64,000 bases of DNA from Anoplolepis gracilipes (taxonomy: Eukaryota; Arthropoda; Insecta; Hymenoptera; Formicidae), in assembly GCF_047496725.1 (NCBI RefSeq), contig NC_132975.1:7824501-7888500 (forward strand), written 5' to 3'. Positions 1 to 12,699 of the stretch are shown here, in pieces. Made by a program: the position numbers and the translations under genes. Position 1 is the first letter of the stretch, and every line of letters begins with the position of its first letter. The notes under the pieces are model-generated. The model did no database searches. It had not been told where the DNA came from and was given only the letters and a program-made list of their open reading frames with translations.

Positions 1-1204
1 ACCAGTTTCTGGCAGATAATGTGTTTTACAATTTACAATTATAATAGCTTACAACATTGCTCACTTATGATGCTCGTTTGTAAGATCAGGCTTAACGAGG
101 AAAGTGTTTGGAGTAGTATAATGTATATCACATCTCTGTCAGAGACGTTCGCGCGATCGACCAATTACAACACCGATTACACATGCACGCCCACGTATTT
201 ACACGTAATGCATAAGCCCTGTCATCGGGCTGCTTCCCGATAATCACATATACCTTTGCACAAAATCATAATGCTTACTCGACGATGAAGCAATCATTAG
301 ATTAGATGTCTTAATTTTTTTTAGCTCTTTATAAATTTTTTAAAAATAAAATATTTATTTTTAAAAATGAGCTAAATTTTTAAAATTTTGCAAAAATACA
401 TTCCTTTAATTTCGTTGTTTCAGTTACACGAATGGTGCCTATTTGAATCATATTATTATTACTTATGTAACTTTCCAAAATTTGATTTAGCGCGTCGCAA
501 TTTTAATGAAGAGTCTATTTTTTTTTACATCTCCAACATCTCTGAAAAACTTTTGATCGCTTAGTAAGAAATTGCGCAAGAAATATAGCATATAATACGG
601 AGAAATATGTTGTAGATATTTAATATGCGAAGTTATTAATAGATAATAATAGAAAAGAGTCCGAAGGAACGTTCATTCCGGAAGTATGCCGAATTCTCGA
701 TGGGCGATGCGGCTGACGTAGAACGTGAGAGTTCGCAAGTGACGCGTGGGTGGATGCAGGTATGTAGGTACATGAGAAACGACGTAGGCGAAGCGTTGCA
801 TTGCCACCACGCAATATTCAATCGCGCATTTTACCGATATTTGCACACTATGAATCTTTGTTTTGTGACAATCCATTAGCGATTCCAATTAAATCTGATT
901 TATCAGATTACTCTAATATTTTTTATTTTTAGTTCTTTATGGCAATTAAAAAACGACGCATCTAAAAAATATAAACAGAACCTACAGTTTGATTGAAGAA
1001 TTTATAGAGATCTTGTAAGGCACATGATTTAATTATTTATACTGCAAAATTTATATAAAAAACATATCGGAGGATAAAAAATAAATTTTATATTAAAATA
1101 TATGAAAATCATACAATTCTTTCGTACAAATTAATTTTTATCAAATCTAAAATTTAACAAAACAGTATATTAAAATCATATTTACAAAATCAGTAATCTT
1201 TTCC

Positions 1205-1237
<33 letters not shown>

Positions 1238-4200
1238 GCACTCTTTTATCTATAAATTTCATTTCTAGATCATTTAATCTTTTCTCGTGAGCCTGAGACG
1301 GTTAATTAAAAATACTGGAATATTGCATGTTTAATAAAATCCCATACGTATGCCACACACACAATACATGTACATACGTACATGGCACTCGCTGCCAACT
1401 ATTACTGACATAGCCGACGACGCTCGTACTTCGTTATTGCACACAGAATCACGATGCGAATGCGAAATCGCCTAAGGACTGTTCTGTGAACACGCGTTCT
1501 TCGCAGAACCCAAAGTCGCGTTTTGCTCGAGGCTGCGACGATGAGGCGGCCGTTACGTTGCGACACGAGTGGAGAGTACGAAGTTATAATCCGGCACGGT
1601 GTAAAAGGAAGAAAACGTATTCTCCGAGGGGACGGAAACGCGAAACGCGCTTCTCGCGTTACGCAATCCTCGCTCGAGCAACGACTACGTCTTTTTCTAC
1701 CAGATGCCGAGCAGATTTAGGATCTATCGGTCTTGTTATTCCATTTGTTCTCTCTCTCTTTCTTTCTTGATTAAGTGGAATGATTCAATCGCAGATTTTG
1801 TAACATATTTTGTAGAATACATCTCAATTATATCTCAATATTTCATTGCATCAAGTTGTAATTTCCAATCTTTTTAATTATTTTAACTTATATTTGTTTA
1901 TATTTTGCAAGTTGGTTTCTTTATTATCACAGCCCATTTTATGCATAATAGAGGATAAAATAAAGTTAGAAAAAATATTTTCATTATTCTATAATAATTC
2001 TATCATAAATTCTGTAAATATTTCCTTTATTTTTTGTTAATATAATAAAAATTAATAGGTAATACAATATTAAATTGATTTTGTTTCCATGAATTTAAAC
2101 TTAATAATGAAAATAACAGTTATATAAATAATTGGGTACTGTTTGTAGTATAAATGATAATATAAAATTTAAATTAATATATTTTTTTTTAATATTGTTT
2201 TTTATTATTGTACATTAAATTTATATTATGTGTCTAATATATCTTCAACATTTTTTACACCATGACTAATGTTTTTCAAAAAAATATTGTTGCAAAAGTT
2301 GGTTATATTTTATCAGAAAAAAGTTTTCTTTTTTTTTTTTTTATTTCAATCTAGATCATGAATTTATTAAGAAGCGTTGATCACGTGAAAACAACGGGAG
2401 CTATCCTAAAAATAAATTTTTCTCAATTTTATGTAATGAAAAATATTCACCTTTTTTGAGAGCAGATAAAGAGAAAGAGCGCAATTTTTGTTAATTTGAT
2501 CTTTTCGTAACGAGGCTAAATTGTTCGTGAGTACTAATTTACTTCACTGTAATCTGATTTACGAATGACAATAGAACAGACGGCTCTTTGATGGCATAAT
2601 TCACCTGCGTGCTCATGTACATGTAATATGTATTCAAATATCCTGATTGTGTCCAACATTAAGTGCACGTGGGTCGTAAGCACGTCGATGCGGGCGTGCT
2701 TTCTAAATTTCACCGCGTACATCTCGCGCGTCAATCGCTCGTGTTATCGCAAATGAAAGCGACTTCAGGGTCGCATAAAAAGACAAAACAAAAAGCTTGC
2801 AATCAGTGAACGCTCTTTTGATATTTCGTATATAGGATATTCCAATAAACCTATATCTTAAAAGATATTTTAAGGTATTTTGTCACATTTAGAATAAGAT
2901 AATAATTAAAGCTATAAAAAATATGAAGTTATTTTTAATTGAAGATAAATTTAATACGAAACAAATCATTAATTAAAGGTTTATTTTATACTAAGGTATT
3001 TTACATTATTATTTTTATTTAAAATATTTAATAGAGATACTGAAATTGTGAAAAGAATTTAATTAAAATTTTGAAAGAAAAAATTCATTGAATAAGATTA
3101 TTCAAAATTTTTATAAAGAATGCCATTTTATTATCATTACACAGTTTCCCTGAGATACCTTGTATGTATTCTTCACTTTTCGAAGGCTTATTAAGTTGAC
3201 GCAATGTTCGATTTTACTCAACGAAATAAAACTGCACAGTAAATCAAAACAATAAAAAATTCTCTTCTCGCTTGCACAAACCTGAAGATGCAGCGACATG
3301 TAAGAAGATTACGTTCGAGTCCTTGACACACATAAAAGAAATCGTTGCAAAAGGGTGGAGCGCAAAAAGGCTTTTCACGTCGCGTTTGGCGATCCGATCG
3401 AAGTTGGAGAACGCAAAGTTTTCCGTGGAGTCTCACAGACGATAGACCTTGAAGAATTCTGTGGTGCAGAACGCGAAAAGGGGCGCGAAATCCGTGAAAC
3501 GACGAGAAAATCTGCAGGATTATTTCATAACTTAATGCGCATTATACAGTTAGTATGTTAAAATATTAATATATAGAGACTCATTATACTTCTTTCAAAG
3601 TAGGTATTTTGTTCTCCGACTTTAATTAAAATTACAAAAGAGTGATATCATCTATCACTAATGAAAATTTTGAAGAACTTTAACAATTCCAACTATGCTA
3701 TTATATGTATATATGAAATAAGAGTATATTTGTTAGACAATTTTTTGAACTTTATTTTTAATTGTGAAGAGGATAAATCTACTTGAAATTAAATGATTGT
3801 ATCTCTCTTTCTATATTTATTCTTAAAGAAAAAACAGCCTTTGGAAAAAAAGAAATGCGACTGCAATCGATACAGTCAACAAATATTTGTCATATATAAG
3901 TATATATCAAAAAATAATAACAAGTATATATCAAGAATAATAAATAAAATATCTAAAGCACGCTAATGATATTATAATATGACAATAACATTTGTCACAA
4001 AAATGCCATATAAATTCGGAATTTAAATATTTGTCGAATGAACATATCTATAAAATCAGCTTAATATTAAATGTTTTAATAATCGTATAGCAAAAAAAAA
4101 TATATATATAGATAATATAAACAAAATTTTATATAGGTACATACATATATTTCTATGCTACAAAATCAGAATGCGAAATAATTCGAACGATACATAATCA

Positions 4201-4420
4201 ATATCCGTTGTAATTTCAACAACAGCCGAATAGATTATTTGATAAAGTGTATCACGTTATATTATATGACAAATAATTTGCATACGGTATACATTGTGTA
4301 AAAGTTAACGTCCATCATAAATATTAATATTTTTTCTTTCCTAGACTCTAAAGTGACGTGTTCCGTTTCGCGAATGGGATATATATATATATATATATAT
4401 AAAAAGTACATATAAAATAA
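1..4420. other. Gene-free AT-rich region
   Basis: I see no gene. The region contains a (CT)n tract at 1211-1237, a slightly GC-rich patch at 1380-1740 with unrecognised open frames, a TA repeat at 4378-4400 and long AT-rich stretches. Confidence 0.6.
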
Positions 4421-4423
4421 AAC

Positions 4424-4900
4424 TTAAAACGAAGGAAAAGATCGCGCAACGAGAGAAGCGCAAAAGAACGAACGCGCGCGCATCGCCGTCCACGCGGCGA
4501 GTAGTGACGGCTGACGGCCAGCAGTAGTAACGGCGGCGATGTGGGTCAGCCGCGGGGCGGCCGCGCGGGGCCCCCTGAGGGGGGCCGCCGAGGATCGACG
4601 GGAACGGCCGAGCGGCAATCACGTTGCGCGCATCTGGGTCAGCGGCGTAACGGCGCAGGCGTGATGCAGACTCCCGGTCGTTCACCGTTGACCAAGTTAC
4701 TAACCTTCCGACACCCGGTCGCCTGCTCGGTTCTCTCCTCGTATTGACCGCCGGAAAAACGTTGACTTTTCGCACGCGGGGGTGAGGGTATCGGTTAGAC
4801 GTGAGGGGGGAGGGAGGGGGGAAAGAACTGGACATCGTTCGCCTCTACGTCCGTTGACGCGACCTGTGCATCTTGCTCTCTTTCTCTCTCTCTCTTTCTT
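4424..4900. promoter_or_regulatory. CpG-rich island with GC hairpin, unassigned
   Basis: A sharply GC-rich block is flanked by AT-rich DNA. It includes a GGCCCCCTGAGGGGGGCC hairpin near 4569-4586 and a purine-rich GGGGGGAGGGAGGGGGG run near 4804-4820. Open frames cross it on both strands but show no recognisable protein, so they are composition effects. It could be a distal promoter or enhancer. Confidence 0.35.
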
Positions 4901-7108
4901 TTCCGTTCTCTTACTTGCCTACCCTCTTTTCCACACTTATATCCGGCAATTGTTAGATATCGATTTCGGTATCGGTTTTCCCTTTCATCATCTATAATAC
5001 TCCTCCCTGATATTCTACAGATACTTTTTTTTACCTACTTGATGCTTGTATTAACATAATTAAACATGAATTAAAATTCTGTCGTTTATGTAGAAAAGAT
5101 TATCTAATATTCTCCTTTTCTTTGCGAATTTAAAATGAATTCGTGATTTCGAAGGCGCGTGTCATTGTTCTGATCTGCAATCCAAGTGAGATTTCATCGA
5201 CATTGAATTGTTACGGCTCGATACCCACCAATGACTCGTTGCATGATTCGTACCGTCTCTATTCGTCGATCGCATGATGATGAAGAATACAATGGAATGA
5301 CACAAAACACGTGTATGATTGTGTACAATAAAACCTTGTCATTAACGTGAGAAACATCACATCTCAAATGATTTGTATCTATTTTTTCATATAAAAGAAT
5401 CATTCTTCATTGAATTCGCCAAATAACGAAACCTAAACTTACGTAACATGATTTTTATCATATTTTTTTTACTCATAATTCTGAATTAACTTAAAAGAAC
5501 TATTATTTGAAAACAGACAATAACTGACTTTTTGAATGATAAATTATGTATGATATTTGACAATTGATTAATATCTATTTATTAAAAAATTTTTAATAAA
5601 GATGAAGATAATTATTTTATCATAATTGAAGATTGAGCATGATATGAGAATTGATATTCAAACGATATTAAGTTGAAAACAAAGGTTTCTGAGTAAGCTA
5701 CTTTTCTGGACAATACAAATATTCGGAAAGAACAATTCTTTTCTTACAGATTTCTTAATGTTTTTATAAATAATATCAACAGTATTGTTTCTTAAAATAA
5801 TTTTATTTAAGATATATTATAAGATATAGATAATAATTTTATTTAAGTCATAGAACATTTATATAGAATCACAGAACTTTATGTCAAGCTATCAATCAAA
5901 CTAGATTCTGAAATTGCGATATCTAATATTCTGCAGAAATCGATTGAATTAATCTTATATTATCTTGTTCTCTTTGAAGGGAGGGCTTGAATTTTATATA
6001 TCTACTTCCTGACTATAGTGTGGCTATCGCAATAGGGCAAAGAAAGTACACATAAAGAACAATAGGTACCTATGTCTATGGAATTATGAAATATATCTTC
6101 CTCATTGCACGAAGAGACTAGATAATATGAAACTATATTACGCTTATGTCGAAGCAACCATCGTCTAAAACCGCGAACAAAGTTGTCAATGAGTCCGACG
6201 TGGACGTATGCGTTATTACAGTATAGTATAGTGAACCCGTATACGTCACTATTATTGAATTCGTAATTTGCCTCACTTTTTTAATTAGTTTTTGCTTTAT
6301 TTGTTTTTACAAACGTCGAATTTTTTTTTTTGTAAGTGTATGACTTGTGTACGTGTCGTACAAGTAATTTACCACAGTGTATAAAATTTTATTTCATTAT
6401 ATTTTTTACACTTTAAAAAATCCACTCTTTTATAAGATAATTTTAATTATCTTTGTATGTATTTTTTATTAAAAGTTTATTTTATTTTGCTTAAGAATAG
6501 AGTGTAATTTAAGAATGTGTGTAATCTTGTATCAAAGATTTTGATTTCTTTTTTTAAATTTATAAATACACTATAATCGCGACGTGGAATGTAGGGAGTT
6601 ATTATGCAAACAAAGATTTACATAACCCATGATCTGTGAAAAGTAAGGTCTCTGTCGCGCTGGAAACGCTCCGAATCAACGACCGATATAATCAAAGTCT
6701 TAGGACACGAGAGAACGAAATGCCAAAAAGTAAAGGTCAACGTTCCGCAGATGACGACGCGCTTGGTATAACACAATCTAACGCAGCCGTTTTGAGCATT
6801 GAGAGATGCGGCAAAAAGCTTCAATACTCACAATAAAGCAAAATTTCATTCATATTTTCATATATTGATGATTCTTGAAATCTTATCATATGTTAATAAA
6901 TTGTTGCAAAAGTAATTATTATTTCGCGGTTTTACAATAGAAGAAAAGACACGAAAATCAATAGAACATTATTCCAAGAATGTTTCAATGCCCAAAAAAT
7001 TATACAGACTATCTTTTATTTATTCTGTTATTTTATATTCTGAGATATATTGTTTTGGATATTAAATACATCTTTCTTATCGTTGATATATTTAACAGAT
7101 AAATTGAT

Positions 7109-7112
<4 letters not shown>

Positions 7113-7148
<36 letters not shown>
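7113..7148 (+). repeat. (TG)n microsatellite
   Basis: An uninterrupted run of 18 TG units in AT-rich DNA. Confidence 0.95.
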
Positions 7149-7149
<1 letters not shown>

Positions 7150-8322
7150 ATACAGAGTATTCTCCAGGAAGTTGAACGAAAATAGATTCGCAATATACGT
7201 CCGAACGCATTCATAACGCGGTGATGTTTAGACGCGTTCAGTACAGTGTTATACGAAATAGCTATTCGCGTCTTACCCGGCCCAAATCCGAAGATCATTT
7301 CGAATGCCGGACGATCTTGGCAGCGAGCGATCTTTCGATCGGTCTGTGTGTACGTGACTACTGTGACTATCGATGTCGCAAGCATTACCACATCTGGGGG
7401 CTCTCTTAAGGAAACTGTAACAAGTCATTTTTGTTCGTGGCCGAGCACGAATAAGAGAGATAAATAGAGAGAAAAGAGTAATAGAAAGAGCACGAGAGCA
7501 ATTGTGTTTCGTGTGTAAGGCTCGTTCATTATCGGTCTTTCACAAAGCGTAAAATCAAGTTACATAATTCTCTGAAGATCAGTTATCCAGTACCGATCAA
7601 TCGGCGACATTAACTCTTTATTTTTCTCTTTACTCTTATCGGCAATGTTCCCGTAAAACATGACGCGATTGCCTGAATTTTTATTTTCTATGAATTATGA
7701 AGAGAAATGGTTTATGGAAAAACTATATTTTATTAATACCAAAAAAAATGTTTATAAAATATAAAAGTGTTAATATATAAAAGATGTCGCTTTTAATTTA
7801 TTTAATTATTTGAAGAAATAAAAAGAGAGTCTACAAATCCTCAAAAGCGATTAAACATTAACCATTAATTATTGGAATGTTGTGAAATTTAATTCTGACG
7901 AATATTGTATAAATTATTAGAAAGTACCCCAAGAATAGATGTAACCTTCATCATTGGATTGAGAAGTGATCCTGGCCTAACATTTACTTTTATATTTCCA
8001 CAATTTCTTGATAGTTTTGTTTTTCTTTTTCAATATATGGAAATTGTTTATCAAAAGTATTCTCTCTTTTTCTTTTTTTTCTCAATTCAAAAAATAAACC
8101 GCGTATTATTAGATTTATAACTGACCTCGTTGTAGTCAATTTGTACGTGTAACTAAGATAAATTGGGAGGTATATTACTCATTTATTATTACATTTATTA
8201 AAAGGATGTGTAATATGCATAATTTTATAGACGTCATTTAATTTTATTTCTGTCACATTACTTTTTAAGTTCTCGTTTGACAGATTTATAAACGATGAAT
8301 ATCAAAATGATAATATTTCGTA

Positions 8323-8333
8323 AATATAGGTCA
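8323..8333 (+). promoter_or_regulatory. ROR/HR3/E75-type monomer response element (AATATAGGTCA)
   Basis: This matches the consensus WAWNTRGGTCA exactly. Such sites are bound by HR3/ROR and by E75/Rev-erb family receptors. It is 8.5 kb upstream of the Hr3 coding start and pairs with a second exact match 640 bp downstream. Confidence 0.35.
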
Positions 8334-8962
8334 TTTGATGAGAAGCTTCAATTTAATTCTTGAATCTCAAAATCAAATTAATATTTCAAAGCTAAATTTA
8401 ATTGTAATAATCTGTTGACGATTAATGTTTGTCGTTATAACATTTCGAAACTTTTTTTGTAGATATTATTTATACGTATAAGAAATTCAAAAAAGTCACT
8501 TCCATTAACAAGATCTGTAATGCTTTACATACAAGGATTTTATTATTTCTGATAGAATCAACGTGTCTCTTGCGAAAGCTTTTCTCTATTACATGAATAT
8601 AACAACGGTAATATTAATATAATTATAACTGAATATAAAAACAGAATTTTGATCATTAATATAAAATTGTAATGTTATTCTTGTTTATAGATTTGATTTA
8701 AACTCATCATATTAATAATACTATCGTATCCTGAGCGAATACGTAACTAGAGCACTTAAATTTTAATATCAAAAGCTGATGTGCCATTTTTGGTATGCAC
8801 AAATCTGTGCTTTCACGATTTAATTTTAAATCTCGAATGTCGCTATTACAAGACTTACAGACATTTACCATGCTCGACTTCTTGCGTTATAGTATAATTC
8901 CTAGAGTGCGATTCATGGAACCAGTGCATGGTCGTAGCGAGTGCAGCGTGAATCTCAACCCG

Positions 8963-8973
8963 AATGTAGGTCA
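8963..8973 (+). promoter_or_regulatory. ROR/HR3/E75-type monomer response element (AATGTAGGTCA)
   Basis: A second exact WAWNTRGGTCA match, in the same orientation as the one at 8323. It sits in a slightly more GC-rich stretch (8780-9020) that has no gene. An auto- or cross-regulatory input (HR3, E75) to Hr3 is possible but inferred. Confidence 0.38.
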
Positions 8974-10539
8974 GAACGCAAAGCAATCGGTATGAAAGTA
9001 AGTCGTAGTACGCGCGCGACAGAGAAAATATATTTATTTATACTTATGATAATTCTATAAGAATATTTCTCGACTTGATTTATAATCTGAACATTATTTT
9101 TATTACAACTTATAGTAGAAACAAAAAGTATTAATAGAAATTTTCAATACTTGCATACCAATGAATAAAAAAATTTAAATGGCCATTATAATATATATTA
9201 TAAAAATTAGTAAAATATTAATATAAAAATGAGAGAAAGAGAAAAACAAATATAATAAAATATGGCCCATAGTAAAATGATATAGAGTTAAGATATTTTA
9301 TTTTAATTCACTGTAATTAATCCGCCTAAGAAAAATTCAAAGTTAGGAATAAGATACCTTACAAATTAATTAAAAACAATTACTTTATTATAATTATAAT
9401 TAGTTATATGATCTCTTGAATTAAAGAGATGACATCGTATAAATTAATTGTAATGACAAAAATGTATAGTAATAAGAGAAAGAATATTCCATGCATTAGT
9501 GTGTCATTAATATATTAATTTTCTCCATCACGCTATCAATTAAATGCATTTAAAATTTGATATGAAAAAGCATGACGATTATGTACTCATGTTGTTAATA
9601 TAACGCTCGACAGAAAAATAGTATTATCTCCTGGCGTCAAATTTGCATTAATTATCATTATTGATGTTATCGATAAATATTCAGAATTGATATCCATTTA
9701 GGAGAAAAGACTTCTTTTTCCAATCAGATGATATAATGATATTAATAACGATTCATTTTCTATCGTGTTATAATCGTTTTATAATTTCCATATCGTATTC
9801 GGTGATTAACAGCAGATGGATCCAAATGTTATAAGCGTTCAGAGCTTTCCGAGATATTTAATTTTTTATTGAAATTCGTTGGGTTTAAAAAATTTTTATT
9901 TAAATTTCCATTCGTGTTTTTAACGATTTTATATCAGATCGTATTACTTCATTTTTTGATTTTAACGAAATAAAACTTTGATATTGATGTATCATACCGT
10001 AGTTGAATTTTTATTAATCATCATATTGCAAACTAGGTCTTTCATTAATAGCCAGAAGAATATATAAAATAATATTAAAATGCAAATTGATGTATAATGA
10101 TTTTTATAATCATTATTTTATTTAGATTTTATTTAAAAAAGAGAAAACACAAGAGAGGAATTTTTATTGGATTTAACTAATTTTTTGAATTATTATTTTT
10201 AATATGACATCAAAATATTTGTCGTGTTTTTAATCCATCTGAAATCAGACATTTAATTTTATAGATTACATTTATAATATTTGTAAATTGATTTTTTATG
10301 AGTTGGAGTATAAAGTAGAATTACAATATATATGTATTCCAATCTAACATATTATATATTTACATAAATGATATACACTTTCTTTCTTTCTGTCTCTATT
10401 TGATTAGCCATTTGAAATTTATAGTTTCCCGAAGAAAAATCAAAAGAAATCGCATCTCTCTCGTGTGATCAAAATTTCTATGCTTGTTATTTCATATTTC
10501 TACATTCTCTTCAATTTCATCGCTGAAATGGGTTAACAA

Positions 10540-10900
10540 GGGTAGCAGTTTAGTCATCGCGATCTGCGTCGTCGAAATCTCGGCGTATCGCCTACGATCG
10601 TTCGCCAAACAATGCGCGTCGCTCGTACGACGGATTAATAGCCCGAGAAAGAGAGTCGTTGAACCTCGCGAGCTTTCCGAGATGACGCGCGAGCGTATTG
10701 CTATATCGCGGTTACAGCATTACGTGCGGACTTGGCACGAATTACGCGTTCGACGTTTATTATATCGCTCGGAAACGCCTGTCTTAAAGTTCGTCGTCTC
10801 GGGACCGGTCAGAAGTGACGTCAGCCTGCGTGTCGCGTGAATGCGAGCGAACGAGCGGCGACGTTAACCCTTTGCACTCGGTCGTATCTACATTACGTTC
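10540..10900. promoter_or_regulatory. GC-rich island upstream of Hr3
   Basis: A CpG-rich patch with an open frame of about 118 codons that I do not recognise and that has no typical splice or start context. It is regarded as non-coding and possibly regulatory. Confidence 0.25.
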
Positions 10901-11258
10901 GAATCCTTACGCACTCAAGTCTGAAAAATGCTTGTATCTTGTGTTATATGTCAGTTGTATGACTCAACATTTGCGTAAATTTGGTACCACCAAAGTTATT
11001 GATTGTAATAATTACAATATTTGGGTAATTAGCGCGCATCTCGTGCGCCGATGAAATTTCTGTACAGTTGTGCACTTTTCATGAATATATAACATTATAT
11101 TTCTTTTTCTTTTTAAATTTAGTATAGATCATAGTTACCGTGATGTTTACAGCCTTTTTACGTTAATAATATCAAAGATTTAAAAAAATATGTAACAGAG
11201 ATCTGTCTAAATGATAGAAAAATATTAACTATTAAAAAATTATATTAATAATAATCTA

Positions 11259-11260
<2 letters not shown>

Positions 11261-11317
<57 letters not shown>
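11261..11317. repeat. (AT)n microsatellite
   Basis: About 28 uninterrupted AT units, a strong cruciform or slippage candidate. Confidence 0.95.
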
Positions 11318-11323
<6 letters not shown>

Positions 11324-11818
11324 ATCTGCACATATACACAAAATTGTAAAATCTTTTTTACGTTACCAAGGATTTATGATAACAAAAACTTACGATCAAA
11401 AATAGATCCAGATTGTCTTTGTTTAAATTAATCTACGATAATATGTGAAAAATTTATGGTACTAAATTCCGATTAGTGAGCAACAAGCAGCAACTTAATG
11501 ATAATCATTATCTCGCCCGTTTCCTAAACAACGAGTAATGTAAATAAACGAATCAGCCACTGGCGCACGTCTCGTTATCAACAGCTGGCTTATCTACTTT
11601 ATCCGCGGTATCGCACAATCTTACATGTGAATTCCATGGCAAGAAAGGCGGACGACACCACGACAACGACGACAACGACGACGAAAGTGACGACGCTTTG
11701 CAATCGCCGACTCGCGCGCATGCATATCGTCGTCGCGCGAATATTTATTTGCGAAATGTATTTATAGAGTATTACGCGGCGCAGGTTGGCAACCTCGTGT
11801 GCACGGTTATGCAATAAA

Positions 11819-12057
11819 TGAGCGAAGGAGCGAAAGGGACACGGCGAGGGGGAGAGTGGAGGAAATTACTCAGAGTGAGCGGTGAGTGCGAGAAGGGAGA
11901 GGACAGGGAGGCGAGCGAGGACAATGGGGAACGATGAGGTAGGAGAGGGGTGACAGCGGTGAGGGAACGAAGAGAGAAGGAAGGAGTAAAATGGCGTGGA
12001 AAGAACGGCGCACAGTGGGGAGCTGGAGGGGATGAAACCGGCGCGTGTTCGAGAAAG

Positions 12058-12105
<48 letters not shown>

Positions 12106-12115
12106 CGAATAATGA
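11819..12115 (+). repeat. Long purine-rich tract with (GA)n core
   Basis: Nearly 300 bp are strongly purine-biased on the + strand, ending in an almost uninterrupted GA repeat at 12057-12103. The minus strand is therefore Ser/Leu-rich open frame by composition, not a gene. Such tracts carry GAGAG sites for GAGA factor/CLAMP and can form triplex DNA. The tract lies about 1 kb upstream of the candidate EcRE. Confidence 0.6.
12057..12103 (+). repeat. (GA)n microsatellite
   Basis: GA dinucleotide repeat with one AAAG interruption, part of the larger purine tract. Confidence 0.9.
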
Positions 12116-12699
12116 AGGAAAAATGAAAGGGAAGAGGTAGAGAAGAATGGTTGCATGCAATGATAGAGTACCGAATAAGGGATGGGATGATCGCGGTGTG
12201 AATGTAAGTAGAAAGGGACGAAGGACTAGATAATGATGTCAAAAGGAAAAAAGCGTATAATATATGAGAGAGAGAGAGAAGAATTTCTGTAGATATAATC
12301 CATGAGATGCTACTAGCTTACGCGACACGAGAACACAGACGATGTCATAAGAGAGATCAGCTGATTAAACGAAGTTTTAATATTTTTTTAAAGAGCTGTA
12401 TCACGTTAATATTTAAACATTCAATTGGTAAAATGATTAGTTATTTGTACAGTTTAAACGATATTAAACGTATACAAAAATGTTTTATTGTACTTATCTC
12501 TCTCTTATATTTTGCTGAATTCCAAACATTAAACATTTTGACAGATAAACAAAAATTTGAATTCTTCCTTTATTTATAGTTTCATATCATTAAATTAAAA
12601 TATAATAAATCAGAGAAATCACGAATTTTTATCATTACAAAAAAAAAAAAAAATTAATTCAAAACACCCTAAAAAAAGAAGCAAAAAATACAATCTCTT

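Larger units (their letters stand above)
4901..11818. other. Gene-free mostly AT-rich region upstream of Hr3
   Basis: No recognisable gene. It contains the (TG)n tract at 7113-7148, the two ROR/E75-type sites, the GC patch at 10540-10900, an (AT)n tract at 11261-11317 and a GACAAC/GACGAC run near 11660-11695. Confidence 0.55.

Noticed and set aside
11772..12242. 156-codon minus-strand frame rich in Ser, Leu and Pro
   Set aside because: It is the complement of a purine tract and GA repeat. Similar-length frames exist in other minus phases, as expected from composition.
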